From contig OZ022260.1 in NCBI GenBank assembly GCA_963978905.1, positions 43,359,551 through 43,423,550 of the forward strand: a stretch of 64,000 nucleotides of DNA, given 5' to 3'. Under the pieces are notes generated by a model that was given only the letters and a program-made list of their open reading frames with translations, did not search any database and was not told the DNA's origin. This DNA is from Trichostrongylus colubriformis. Lineage: Eukaryota > Nematoda > Chromadorea > Rhabditida > Trichostrongylidae. This document shows, in pieces, positions 50,801 through 55,654 of the stretch. A program made the position numbers and the translations under genes. Within the stretch, counting starts at the first letter, position 1. The number at the start of each line of letters is the position of its first letter.

Positions 50801-53689
50801 GACGCTACATACACTGAGCGTTACATGGGAGAAGCCGGTTTGGCAGCCTACAACGCCAGCGACATCACCAATGATGTGTCCCACTTCCGAAAGACTCGTC
50901 TCCTACTTGCTCATGGATTATACGACGGTGCGTCTTGTATCACAACTATGGCATACCCAGATGTAGAGGAGAATGGCTGTTCAAGACTCCAAAATATTCA
51001 TCCGAAAAACTCAGAAGACTCCTCAAGAGTCTCAGAAGTTTTTTGGAGTATTTTTGCAATATTTCAAGGTTTAGCACCTTCTTCAGGTCTGAACTAGAGA
51101 CCTGCCATCTGTTCGATATGTTCATGCCTGGAGGAGATGCTCAACACCGAAATATTGCAAAGATTTTCCAAAAATCTTTCGAGACTTTTGAGGGGTCTTT
51201 TGAGTTTTTTGAATACATAGTTTGGAGTCTCAATTGTTGCTGAGCATTCAGATAATCATGAGATTCCGGCACAGCCAATATCAGCGTAATTTCTGTTGAT
51301 CAACATTTCAATTATGTTTTCCCACATAACCGGGACAGCTGACGTCACACTCTGCTCACCATTTAGCCTGGGACCATTGTTGACCTCTGCGATCACGATC
51401 CCACCCCATCTGCCCGTCAAATACGACCGCCCCCTGTCGAGGAATCCTCGACTCTCGGTGTACATACCTTGATAGCAACAATGACTGCATGCATCTGCCG
51501 GCCTTGCCATCACTCCATTCTCTCTGTAGACAACAACAAAACAAGAAATTCTTTACAGATAACGTTCACTTTCAAAACAGCGCATTACTAATGGAAGCTT
51601 TGCAACGTCAAGATATTGATTTTGATGCCATGGTAAGTGCAGTACACCTCAGCTGTTGACAATGAGCTGTGAAGAGATTCCCAAGGCTGAAGGAATGGAA
51701 ATCGGGAGATGGGGACATTGCTGCTTGTTTAAAAGTGAAGTGCTTGTAGATGACTAACATTTCAGTGATGTACCGTAAATTCATTCTAAATGTATGATTC
51801 TATTGAGAGACGGGGAGCTACAATTCAATTAGTACCCCACACCTTTGGAGTTCTTACATATGTAGGAAAGGGAATGTGGGTATTCGCCTAGGAGAATGAG
51901 AAGAAGAAAGCTGCGATATGAATGAAGCCATTATGCAATGCGAAACCCCCATTTGTACTAGGAATGTTTTCGCCAAACAGCCAGGCTCAATCATTCAAAT
52001 CATGTTTGAGAAATACCATTTTTCCCCAAACCAATCGCGACGCAACCGCGACGATACGATCTGGGGTCCTTTTCCAACTGATCTTGTTTTGTATCTCAAA
52101 GATGTGTCTTTTGAGAGTAGTCGGTCGAATTACAGGGTGTCCCAAAATGAAGGGCTCCTGGACTTGTGTTTCTTCGTATTCCTCTGTGCAACTGTGTCAA
52201 TCCTTTTTCTTTTATTTGCTGGTAAGCGGGTGCACAGGATCTTCTTCTACCGAGGTGCATGCTTGTAGGGGTGAAGCTCATGGTATTTCCGAGATTTCAA
52301 AAGTTTTTCAAATGCAGTTCGCGGTCATTCGCTTCAACAGTGACACGCAACTCACCGTACTTTTGTTCAAGCAAAAAAATTTCCATGTCCCGAGCCGTTA
52401 AGGGCAACCCACTGTGGACAACAACGGTTGGTAGGGTATGCCATGCCGATAGGGTGTTTAGGTACCAGCAAGCGGGTCCCAGTAATGATTGAGGGTCCAA
52501 TAATGACACGCTGTTGGTTTCCGTCGATTTCGGCGTAAAGCTTGCGGGAATGTGAACATGAGGAACCCGCTGTTAGACATACTAAAGCACTGCCCTCCCT
52601 AGTCTTTCGCAACAATACTTGTTGAGTTTAGCGGCAAGGCGCTTTAGTTTATAGAATCAAATTGGTACAAAAGCGCTGCCGACCCGATTTTTTCGAATTC
52701 ATCATTTTTCGAAACACCCGTCAAATCTCCCAAAACATGATTCCATTGATCTTTTGCCAGGGTTCTCAACTAGAAGCAATGTCTGACGAGCTAGCCATCC
52801 TAGCACAGTTCATTTCGCGAGGGCTGGCAGGGCGAGGCCTACGGACTTGTATCGATCTCTCTCACCCTGCCACACTCTCTCACCCAACTCTGCAGGCCAC
52901 GCCCCGTCGGCCTAGGGGAACTGGACTGTATGGAGTCACATAAGGTAGCCCTGAGAAAGATTCGGGAAGGAATGTATAGAAAAACATGCGTGTCATGGGT
53001 GGTCCAGTGATAGAGAGACTTTGAGCTTGTATCCTTGTAGCAGCAGAGAAACATATGATATGTCTGTGTCTTGTTACATAAGATAGGAGTGAAGTTGTGA
53101 ATGGGTTGATTTTCCATTCACTCTATTGACGCCAACAAAATATTGCAATGTATTGGCGCCCATGATTTTGGGACACCCTGTATAATATAGCTTCCGTGCT
53201 AAGTACAAAATGTGGTTATCGATTATGACGACCTTTTTCCTTCCTGGTAGCCCGAGATATCAATAAAATCGGAATTTTCTGCTGTCGATTCCCCGCGCTC
53301 AAATATGTACGTCCCCTACAATCTTTCAATTCGAGGTCTCCTTGCTTTTCCTTGCTTGGAGCTCCTTTCTAATGTCATATCTGTCACCTATAGCCAATCA
53401 ACACTCAACAATCCCCTCCCCTCCAATTCTGATTCCCATAGCACCAGATTTTCTATTGACGCGTCCTATCTCCCGCGTATTTGGGAGCGAATACCTAATT
53501 GTAAGCTCTGTATGTAGGTTGTCTACAATTAAGCAGTCATGAGCACTGTTCTGTTGCTATGATTCACAAGTCTGATTCTCTAATTACATTTAATTCCAGG
53601 TCTATCCCAATCAGGATCACTCGATATCGCGGCGGACACACCTATATAACAAAATAACTGCCTTTTTAGAAAACTGTGCTAAGCACTGA
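14773..53689 (+). CDS. DPP4-like dipeptidyl peptidase, type II membrane serine peptidase (22 exons, 5' end missing)
   Basis: The protein would cleave X-Pro/X-Ala dipeptides from peptide N-termini at the cell surface. Exons run from 14773-14890 to 53600-53689 and are listed singly below. Summed length is 2307 nt, giving 768 residues plus stop, and all phases agree. Visible residues: cytoplasmic tail and WKGIA-type anchor (about 12-37), eight-blade propeller region with DWVYEEE (Glu pair about 207-209), cysteine-rich blade with CVSCHHKNC, and hydrolase domain with LYAGP (oxyanion Tyr), DGRGSG, GWSYGG (Ser639), HGLYDDNVHF (Asp714) and NQDH (His746). Ser-Asp-His spacing matches DPP4 (630/708/740). 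The Ser rules out the inactive DPP6/DPP10 type, although the anchor resembles DPP6. C. elegans DPF-1/DPF-2 are the likely relatives. The Arg125 position of DPP4 is Asp here and Trp659 is Phe. The start-codon exon is not identified, and a short propeller segment may be missing between exons 8 and 9. Confidence 0.95.
15415..15985. mobile_element. Foldback element in intron 1
   Basis: Arms about 15435-15540 and 15860-15965 are imperfect inverted repeats sharing aaaaactcaccggcgcgcg and gcttggtgac. The middle shows no coding motif. It probably is a non-autonomous DNA element. Confidence 0.65.
15995..16650 (+). repeat. Three degenerate tandem units of about 270 bp
   Basis: Segments near 16010-16100, 16290-16380 and 16550-16650 share the order tgggatgggta, gggacaagaagtaaag and gggcggaacg. 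The middle contains a terminal-like cacgcgcagttgcgtgcgc piece at 16450. No gene is seen. Confidence 0.5.
16685..16905 (+). repeat. Dispersed repeat shared with 49985-50205
   Basis: Both copies contain gtagtgaat.gaaagtcga, aataggac/agt, cccaccgttgat and gtccggac.agt.ttccatt in the same order and orientation. Confidence 0.6.
17476..18061 (+). mobile_element. Internally deleted mariner element
   Basis: Inverted termini gcttgtaccaaaactcttgt and acgagacttttggtacaacc. It keeps fragments of transposase: an N-terminal piece around 17650-17755 and the C-terminal HPPYSPDIA region (17758 onward). The DD(34)D core is mostly deleted, so it is a non-autonomous relic. Confidence 0.8.
18071..18211. repeat. 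Foldback between two opposed mariners
   Basis: 31-bp arms: cagagagcgggagagaacaa onward at 18076, and its complement ending at 18211. It sits between a plus-strand and a minus-strand mariner of the same family. Confidence 0.7.
18220..19561 (-). mobile_element. Mariner element, inverted, with secondary insertion
   Basis: Termini ggttgccccaaagatcttct and tggcttgagacaacc, flanked by TA on both sides. 18360-18790 encodes a decayed transposase on the minus strand ([10 protein letters not shown]..., LLHPPYS). 18795 to about 19470 is unrelated DNA inserted in the 5' part. Confidence 0.75.
18795..19470. mobile_element. Unclassified insertion inside the mariner
   Basis: Interrupts mariner sequence that is continuous in the related copy at 32236-32420. 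Contains an A-rich part (18890-19010) and a GC-richer part. No motif was recognised. It could be an LTR remnant. Confidence 0.4.
19702..20951 (+). mobile_element. Near full-length mariner element
   Basis: TA-flanked, with inverted termini ccaggctgtccaataaatcc and ggacaacctgg. At 1.25 kb it is typical for an intact mariner. Confidence 0.9.
19870..20874 (+). pseudogene. Mariner transposase with stops and a frameshift
   Basis: Helix-turn-helix part: [19 protein letters not shown]. Linker: [11 protein letters not shown]. Catalytic triad region: first Asp near VTGDES (frame shift close by at about 20270), second in [11 protein letters not shown], third in [11 protein letters not shown], spaced as DD34D. 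In-frame stop codons near 19877, 19999, 20044 and 20328 disable it. The enzyme would have cut and pasted the element at TA sites. Confidence 0.88.
20952..22232 (+). other. Intron 1 remainder; no feature recognised
   Basis: AT-rich sequence without recognisable coding or repeat content apart from the acceptor of exon 2. Confidence 0.4.
22233..22435 (+). CDS. DPP4-like exon 2: stalk and first propeller strand
   Basis: Acceptor gttttcag, donor gtaggt. Phase fits exon 1 (1+2). [15 protein letters not shown] aligns with the DPP4 SLRWISDHEYLYK segment. The intron before it is 7.3 kb. Confidence 0.82.
23030..23270. repeat. Short repeat with 'gatcggcgaatcaggcgat' inverted motifs
   Basis: Motifs gggcgatcgggcaatcaggc (23115) and tgcctggtcgtccgatcgcc (23197) are partly inverted. 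Similar sequence recurs at 49320-49390. Probably a small MITE in intron 2. Confidence 0.45.
24190..24570. mobile_element. Foldback MITE inside the loop
   Basis: Arms of about 100 bp: cgtttccacctgtttttcaa onward at 24200, and its complement ending caggtggagac at 24560. Both contain gtagagcg..agagctctatc motifs. Confidence 0.8.
24571..26102 (+). mobile_element. R146-family element (copy b)
   Basis: Hairpin arms 24571-24629 and 24784-24841, 146-bp units in 25480-25925, a CA tract and the tail gcgaattatatatagtaggat ending at 26102. Same order as copy a. It abuts the right arm of the foldback. Confidence 0.8.
26640..27240 (-). mobile_element. Mariner fragment, internally deleted
   Basis: On the minus strand, [15 protein letters not shown] (N-terminal helix-turn-helix) is joined directly to [19 protein letters not shown] and [18 protein letters not shown] (catalytic domain). 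The sequence between is missing and stops are present. Confidence 0.8.
28005..28440 (+). repeat. Dispersed repeat segment B, uninterrupted copy
   Basis: Matches 6893-7280 plus 10412-10480 continuously, so it represents the empty target site of RTE 1. Confidence 0.8.
28450..29734 (+). mobile_element. R146-family element (copy c), 5' truncated
   Basis: Lacks the 5' hairpin but keeps the tagcggtcga motifs, about three 146-bp-type units (29250-29560), a (CAGA)n tract at 29690 and the tail tttatatatagtaggat. Confidence 0.7.
30664..30735 (+). CDS. DPP4-like exon 3
   Basis: Acceptor tattcttgcag. Reads [16 protein letters not shown], equivalent to the DPP4 YSISPDGQFILLE strand. Phase 0 to 0. The donor gttcgt is weak, so the 3' edge is less certain. 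Confidence 0.72.
31724..33236 (-). mobile_element. piggyBac-like element, TTAA flanked, with nested mariner
   Basis: TTAA at 31724-31727 and 33233-33236, with inverted termini cacgttggcgac and gtcgccatcgtg. Minus-strand sequence at 31915-32030 has the acidic look of a piggyBac N-terminus ([15 protein letters not shown]). No intact transposase remains. A mariner (32077-32955) sits inside. Confidence 0.75.
32077..32955 (+). mobile_element. Mariner element, internally deleted
   Basis: TA flanked, with termini gattgtcccaaaagtcttgt and aaggcttttgggacaacc. Transposase remnants are [20 protein letters not shown], then after a gap [16 protein letters not shown] and [14 protein letters not shown]. 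An internal stop and a changed third motif (SGYH in place of SDYH) make it dead. Confidence 0.88.
33304..33359 (+). CDS. DPP4-like exon 4
   Basis: Acceptor tgtttcag, donor gtaagt. [16 protein letters not shown] aligns with DPP4 HSYTASYDIYDLNKRQ. The residue matching Arg125 appears to be Asp. It lies just right of the piggyBac-like element ending at 33232. Confidence 0.8.
33809..33863 (+). CDS. DPP4-like exon 5
   Basis: Acceptor gtcgctag, donor gttagt. [12 protein letters not shown] matches the DPP4 QWVTWSPVGHKLAY blade. One base completes the codon split after exon 4. Confidence 0.75.
34392..34535 (+). CDS. DPP4-like exon 6: substrate-binding Glu motif
   Basis: Acceptor ttttttccag, donor gtatgt, 48 codons. 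Contains [11 protein letters not shown]. The paired Glu residues equivalent to DPP4 Glu205/Glu206 bind the substrate N-terminus. Confidence 0.93.
34652..34822. mobile_element. MITE with poly-G/poly-C termini
   Basis: gtcaaataaagttggggggg at the left and cccccccctccgactttatttgacc at the right form inverted ends. The internal gcttcgacgtcgacgcaa and aaagttgcgtc match 42470-42705. Confidence 0.75.
35380..35462 (+). CDS. DPP4-like exon 7
   Basis: Acceptor atggtttcag, donor gtaagt. [17 protein letters not shown] corresponds to DPP4 ALWWSPNGTFLAYAQF. Confidence 0.92.
35516..35662 (+). CDS. DPP4-like exon 8
   Basis: Acceptor cttacag, donor gtatgt. [19 protein letters not shown] corresponds to the DPP4 PYPKAGAVNPTVKFFVVN strand. 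A (TA)n tract starts about 20 bp into the following intron. Confidence 0.92.
35681..35706. repeat. (TA)n microsatellite
   Basis: About 12 TA units starting 20 bp after the donor of exon 8. Confidence 0.9.
35870..37270 (+). mobile_element. Mariner element, 3' end lost
   Basis: Left terminus ggttgtctggaaagttttca. Transposase pieces: [38 protein letters not shown], then [28 protein letters not shown] and SSPDLSHR. The third Asp region is degraded and frames are broken. Confidence 0.85.
37285..38356 (-). mobile_element. Second mariner, opposite strand, abutting the first
   Basis: Right terminus gaaaactttccggacaacc next to TA. On the minus strand: [38 protein letters not shown] and the upstream FCHQAKP piece. 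It is joined tail to tail to the mariner at its left, which has a related terminus. Confidence 0.85.
38668..38799. mobile_element. Short MITE with gccgcgttcatact-type termini
   Basis: Left gccgtgtctatactctgcgg and right gagtataaacgcggcctaa are near-inverse. Related termini occur at 11717-11740 and 58558-58580. Confidence 0.6.
39018..39153 (+). CDS. DPP4-like exon 9
   Basis: Acceptor atctag, donor gtgagt. [20 protein letters not shown] and ICDY match the DPP4 YLCDVTW...MDICDY segment. The phase joins exon 8, but about 15 residues of the propeller that precede this in DPP4 are absent, so either a small exon is missed or the loop is short. Confidence 0.88.
39673..39825 (+). CDS. DPP4-like exon 10
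   Basis: Acceptor atttccag, donor gtatca, 51 codons in phase 0. Contains [10 protein letters not shown], the counterpart of DPP4 RPSEPHFTLDG, and [10 protein letters not shown]. Confidence 0.9.
39880..39983 (+). CDS. DPP4-like exon 11
   Basis: Acceptor tgtttccag, donor gtgggt. Encodes [12 protein letters not shown] and [18 protein letters not shown], the blade after the 'HI' strand. Confidence 0.85.
40049..40112 (+). CDS. DPP4-like exon 12
   Basis: Acceptor atttacag, donor gtgagt. [16 protein letters not shown] matches the DPP4 YYISNEYKGMPGGRNLYK strand. Confidence 0.9.
40718..40822 (+). CDS. DPP4-like exon 13: cysteine-rich blade
   Basis: Acceptor aatttcag, donor gtaagc. [19 protein letters not shown] matches DPP4 CLSCELNPERCQYYSVSFS. 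The cysteines are those of the conserved disulfides. Confidence 0.93.
41090..41480 (-). mobile_element. R146-family fragment (copy e), inverted
   Basis: Begins with the inverted tail ataattcgctaac, followed by the GT tract, cgcagcagagctgggaca and diverged 146-bp-type repeat. Confidence 0.65.
42265..42470 (+). repeat. Dispersed repeat segment B, 5' part
   Basis: Matches the start of 6893-7263 and 28005-28200. Confidence 0.75.
42471..42705. mobile_element. MITE with poly-G/poly-C termini, second copy
   Basis: A run of about 20 G at 42480-42499 and about 18 C at 42675-42692 in inverted arrangement, with gactttatttgaccc at the right end. Related to 34652-34822. Confidence 0.75.
43089..43320 (-). 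other. Coding-like repeated segment, diverged copy
   Basis: Minus-strand frame related to 3797-4096 through LLHxxxxxL...QLGxIRxFVxLxHxL and a downstream G..xGD.xE pattern. It lies in the intron between exons 13 and 14 of the DPP4-like gene. No start or splice signals identify it as a functional exon. Confidence 0.3.
44554..44596 (+). CDS. DPP4-like exon 14
   Basis: Acceptor tgttccag, donor gtaaaa. [14 protein letters not shown] corresponds to the DPP4 GPGLPLYTLH segment. Confidence 0.85.
44667..44765 (+). CDS. DPP4-like exon 15
   Basis: Acceptor caattcag, donor gtaggt. Reads [17 protein letters not shown]..., the propeller-to-hydrolase linker. Ends with one base, shared with exon 16 after a 3.3-kb intron containing R146 copy d. 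Confidence 0.87.
44999..45256. repeat. 76-bp near-perfect hairpin of R146 copy d
   Basis: Arms 44999-45074 and 45181-45256 pair with one mismatch in 76 by my reading. The outer 30 bp are shared with other copies. The inner part (tcaaacaggggagcacgc) differs from copy a, yet pairs perfectly in its own arms. Confidence 0.9.
45781..46657 (+). repeat. 146-bp tandem repeat array, six periods
   Basis: The motif tatcgaatct/tatcgagtct occurs at 45781, 45927, 46073, 46219, 46365, 46511 and (as tatcagccc) 46657, exactly 146 bp apart each time. Units carry the phrases cacccatcattgatgtgccc and ctcgaaacacctgtgagtgt. Confidence 0.95.
46940..47115 (+). repeat. Dispersed repeat related to 41880-42060
   Basis: Shares the order cagcagtgtag/agtgtaacagtagag, gaaa.ggtca, cccgaaa/ccggaaacc and gaggggc.agg. 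No coding content is seen. Confidence 0.45.
48043..48121 (+). CDS. DPP4-like exon 16
   Basis: Acceptor ttatttacag, donor gtacgg. [12 protein letters not shown] and LPVLLH match DPP4 FWYQMILPPHF...YPLLLD. The donor at 48122 was chosen because it gives LLHLYAGP after splicing. Confidence 0.85.
48181..48274 (+). CDS. DPP4-like exon 17: oxyanion-hole Tyr
   Basis: Acceptor atcttcag, donor gtttga. Begins [13 protein letters not shown]. The Tyr matches DPP4 Tyr547, which stabilises the oxyanion. Confidence 0.87.
48370..48960 (+). repeat. Direct repeats flanking a mariner remnant
   Basis: 48395-48560 and 48800-48950 share cacattccacgtccgctgag, gaacagcttgggggtgttct and tttgcacggatta. Between them 48548-48760 holds the C-terminal part of a mariner transposase ([14 protein letters not shown]). 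Confidence 0.75.
48548..48760 (+). mobile_element. Mariner transposase remnant
   Basis: [14 protein letters not shown] and, in a shifted frame, [10 protein letters not shown] match the C-terminal end of other mariners here (20690-20830). Strongly truncated. Confidence 0.7.
49020..49120 (+). CDS. DPP4-like exon 18
   Basis: Acceptor gtggttccag, donor gtgagt. [18 protein letters not shown] and [11 protein letters not shown] are hallmark S9B segments. Confidence 0.95.
49656..49816 (+). CDS. DPP4-like exon 19: nucleophile serine
   Basis: Acceptor cttacttcag, donor gtaagt. Contains [10 protein letters not shown] with the Ser codon at 49714-49716, then [14 protein letters not shown]4 Trp659 is Phe here. 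Confidence 0.96.
49985..50205 (+). repeat. Dispersed repeat shared with 16685-16905
   Basis: Same order of shared blocks as described at 16685. It lies in the intron between exons 19 and 20. Confidence 0.6.
50802..50927 (+). CDS. DPP4-like exon 20: catalytic Asp
   Basis: Acceptor tccattttag, donor gtgcgt. [17 protein letters not shown] and LLLAHGLYD. The Asp codon is 50924-50926. The phase joins 51559. Confidence 0.95.
50985..51245. mobile_element. Foldback MITE between exons 20 and 21
   Basis: The left arm around 51000-51070 and the right arm around 51150-51225 are inverse complements, containing gaaaaactcagaagactcc / gacttttgaggggtcttttg and ttgcaatattt. Window positions 1-120 are the same element in copy 1. 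Confidence 0.75.
51559..51632 (+). CDS. DPP4-like exon 21
   Basis: Acceptor tctttacag, donor gtaagt. [15 protein letters not shown] completes the DDNVHF motif, whose Asn binds the substrate carbonyl in DPP4. Confidence 0.95.
52133..53180. mobile_element. TA-flanked DNA element with cagggtgtcccaaaat termini
   Basis: Inverted termini cagggtgtcccaaaat (52133) and attttgggacaccctg (ending 53180) sit between TA dinucleotides. Copy 1 of the duplication has no insert at the matching site near 955. At 1048 bp it has the form of a Tc1/mariner-superfamily element, but no transposase motif was recognised in its frames, so it is probably non-autonomous. Confidence 0.85.
53600..53689 (+). CDS. DPP4-like exon 22: catalytic His and stop
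   Basis: Acceptor taattccag. [16 protein letters not shown] with the catalytic His codon at 53618-53620, ending AFLENCAKH and TGA at 53687-53689. Confidence 0.95.
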   Translation, partial: VYPNQDHSISRRTHLYNKITAFLENCAKH

Positions 53690-53858
53690 ATCAGACTACC
53701 GATACGAGTCATTGCATTTCCTCTTTACACAAACATTTCGCCTCTGATTTACGGGTTTATGGTTCACTACTTCTCAGTGATACTTTCTAGCAAGTAATCT
53801 TCATATCCACGACTGCTGCGGTATCTTCGAAAGTTCCATAACTGTTTTAAACGCTTTA

Positions 53859-53938
53859 AATAAAGCTTTGACGGGCCATTTTCATAGAAATCATTTCAAG
53901 GTTTCACCTGTACATCATCGTTCCATTTATTCAATAAA
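53859..53938 (+). terminator. Poly(A) signals of the DPP4-like gene
   Basis: AATAAA at 53859-53864 and 53933-53938, about 170 and 245 bp after the stop. Both are conserved in the upstream paralogue at 1648 and 1723. Confidence 0.6.
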
Positions 53939-54128
53939 CACGAAAGATGTGGTTATACAGTGTGCTATTCGCCCGAATAATCGGTAAATGAGTATGGAAG
54001 GAGCCATCCCATTCTTACGCCACAAGTGCGCCTACTGTATATACATGTTCTGCATAAAGTCAACATTGTGTACATCCAGTGCGTCTTCTGTGCCCACGAC
54101 TTCCATTGTGCCCTACACGAAATGCCAA

Positions 54129-54136
54129 AAAAGACA
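54129..54136 (+). repeat. Target-site duplication, left of LINE
   Basis: aaaagaca before the LINE and aagaca at 55649-55654 after it. Copy 1 (about 1918-1926) has a single uninterrupted aaaaaagacacc. Confidence 0.75.
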
Positions 54137-54137
54137 T

Positions 54138-55129
54138 GCCAGGAAAAAGAAAATTAGAGAATATAGGGGTGTACCCACTTCTGATTGACTGGATCAAGTC
54201 TTTCCTTTCTGGACGTACATAACAAGTTCGTGTTGGAAATAAATTCTCGTCTGTACACAAAATTCCCAGTGGTGTTCCTCAGGGTGGAATTTTGTCCCCC
54301 ATACTTTTTCTCATATATACCGCAGACCTTCCCGATTCCTTGACAAGATATCAAGTGTCATCTATAATGTATGCTGATGACATCAAATTGTACAAAGTTA
54401 TTAATAGCAAATCAGATTGTGACAAACTACAGGCAGTCATTGACCACATTGTAGATTGGTCTGGGAAGTGGAGTTTACCTTTAGCTCCAAAAAAGACTAA
54501 GGTCTTTTGCGTTGGTAACAATATCATCACCCATGCCTGCAGAATTGGTACAGTACACTTAGAATCAGTTAACGAAATCAAAGACCTTGGTTTCATGTTC
54601 TCTAAGAAATTAAGCTTTGACACGCACTACAACTCGTTGGTATCCAAAGCAAACAATAGGATTTTCAATTTATTCAAGGCACTCCAGACGGAAGATCCAA
54701 CGATATTACTGAAAGTTTACAAAGCATATGTAAAGCAAATGGTTGAATCTGGTACTGTTGATTTTTCTCCCTGTAAGAAGAAAGCTAAGCTATGCATCTT
54801 TACCACATGTAAGTGAGAGGCGTCGACATTATGCTTTGGCGTCTTTGGCCAAAAGAAGATTGGTCAATGATCTCATTATGGCTATCAAAATTCTTACTAG
54901 AAAAGTCGCTCTTAACTCTACAGACTTCTTCACTCTAGTACGATCTAGGACCAGGGGTAGTGCCATTAAAATAAGATGCCCTGTGGTGAGATCTCAGGTC
55001 AGAGCGAATTTCTTTGCAATCAGAGTGTTGCCCTATTTGAATGAAATATACAATCAACATACGTTACACTTGTCCCTTGGTTCATTCCGTAGAAAAGCCA
55101 TTGAGTTAATCAATGCGGAAGTTTCTTAA
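54138..55129 (+). pseudogene. LINE reverse transcriptase fragment
   Basis: Frame with LLIDWIKSFLSGRT, then an in-frame TAA at 54221, IPSGVPQGGILSP, the catalytic YADDIKLYK, and the thumb KDLGFMFSKKLSFD. After a frameshift near 54790 the C-terminal region continues (RRRHYALASLAKRRLVND, ending AIELINAEVS and TAA at 55127-55129). The SGVPQG and DLG(V/F) forms are those of CR1/Jockey-like LINEs rather than RTE. Confidence 0.87.
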
Positions 55130-55503
55130 AAAAAACAACGCATGGTTTGGATTTGCTCCCATCAAGTACTGGTCTTGTGCAATCAGAGTGTTGCCCTATT
55201 TAAATGAAATATTTAATCAACATACGTTACACTTGTCCCTTGGTTCATTCCGTAGAAAAGCCATTGAGCTAATCAATGCGGAAGTTTCTTAAAAAAACAA
55301 CGCATGGTTTGGATTCGCTCCCATCAAGTACTGGTCTTGTGCAATCAGAGTGTTGCCCTATTTAAATGAAATATTCAATCAACATACGTTACACTTGTCC
55401 CTTGGTTCATCCCGTAGAAAAGCCATTGAGTTAATCAATGCGGAAGTTTCTTAAAAAAAATAACGCATGGTTTGGATTCGCTCCCATCAAGTACTGGTCT
55501 TGT
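55016..55503 (+). repeat. 163-bp tandem triplication at LINE 3' end
   Basis: Units start with gcaatcagagtgttgcccta at 55016, 55179 and 55341. Each carries the last codons of the LINE frame plus its UTR (cgcatggtttgga, catcaagtactggtcttgt). Only the first is in frame with the upstream protein. Confidence 0.95.
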
Positions 55504-55654
55504 TCAGATGTGCCTAATCCGATTCACCTCAGTATCGTACCAATGTTTATATTTCCTCTGTCGGATTGTTCATCATTCGCAATCTACTTCACTTTATTGT
55601 AATATCCACGCAGATATTCTGCGTCTATGAATAAATAAATAAATAAATAAGACA

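Larger units (their letters stand above)
54137..55648 (+). mobile_element. 5'-truncated CR1/Jockey-type LINE
   Basis: Absent from duplication copy 1. Contains the C-terminal half of a reverse transcriptase, three 163-bp tandem units and a (TAAA)n tail ending at the target duplication. Truncation at the 5' end is usual for target-primed reverse transcription. Confidence 0.88.
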
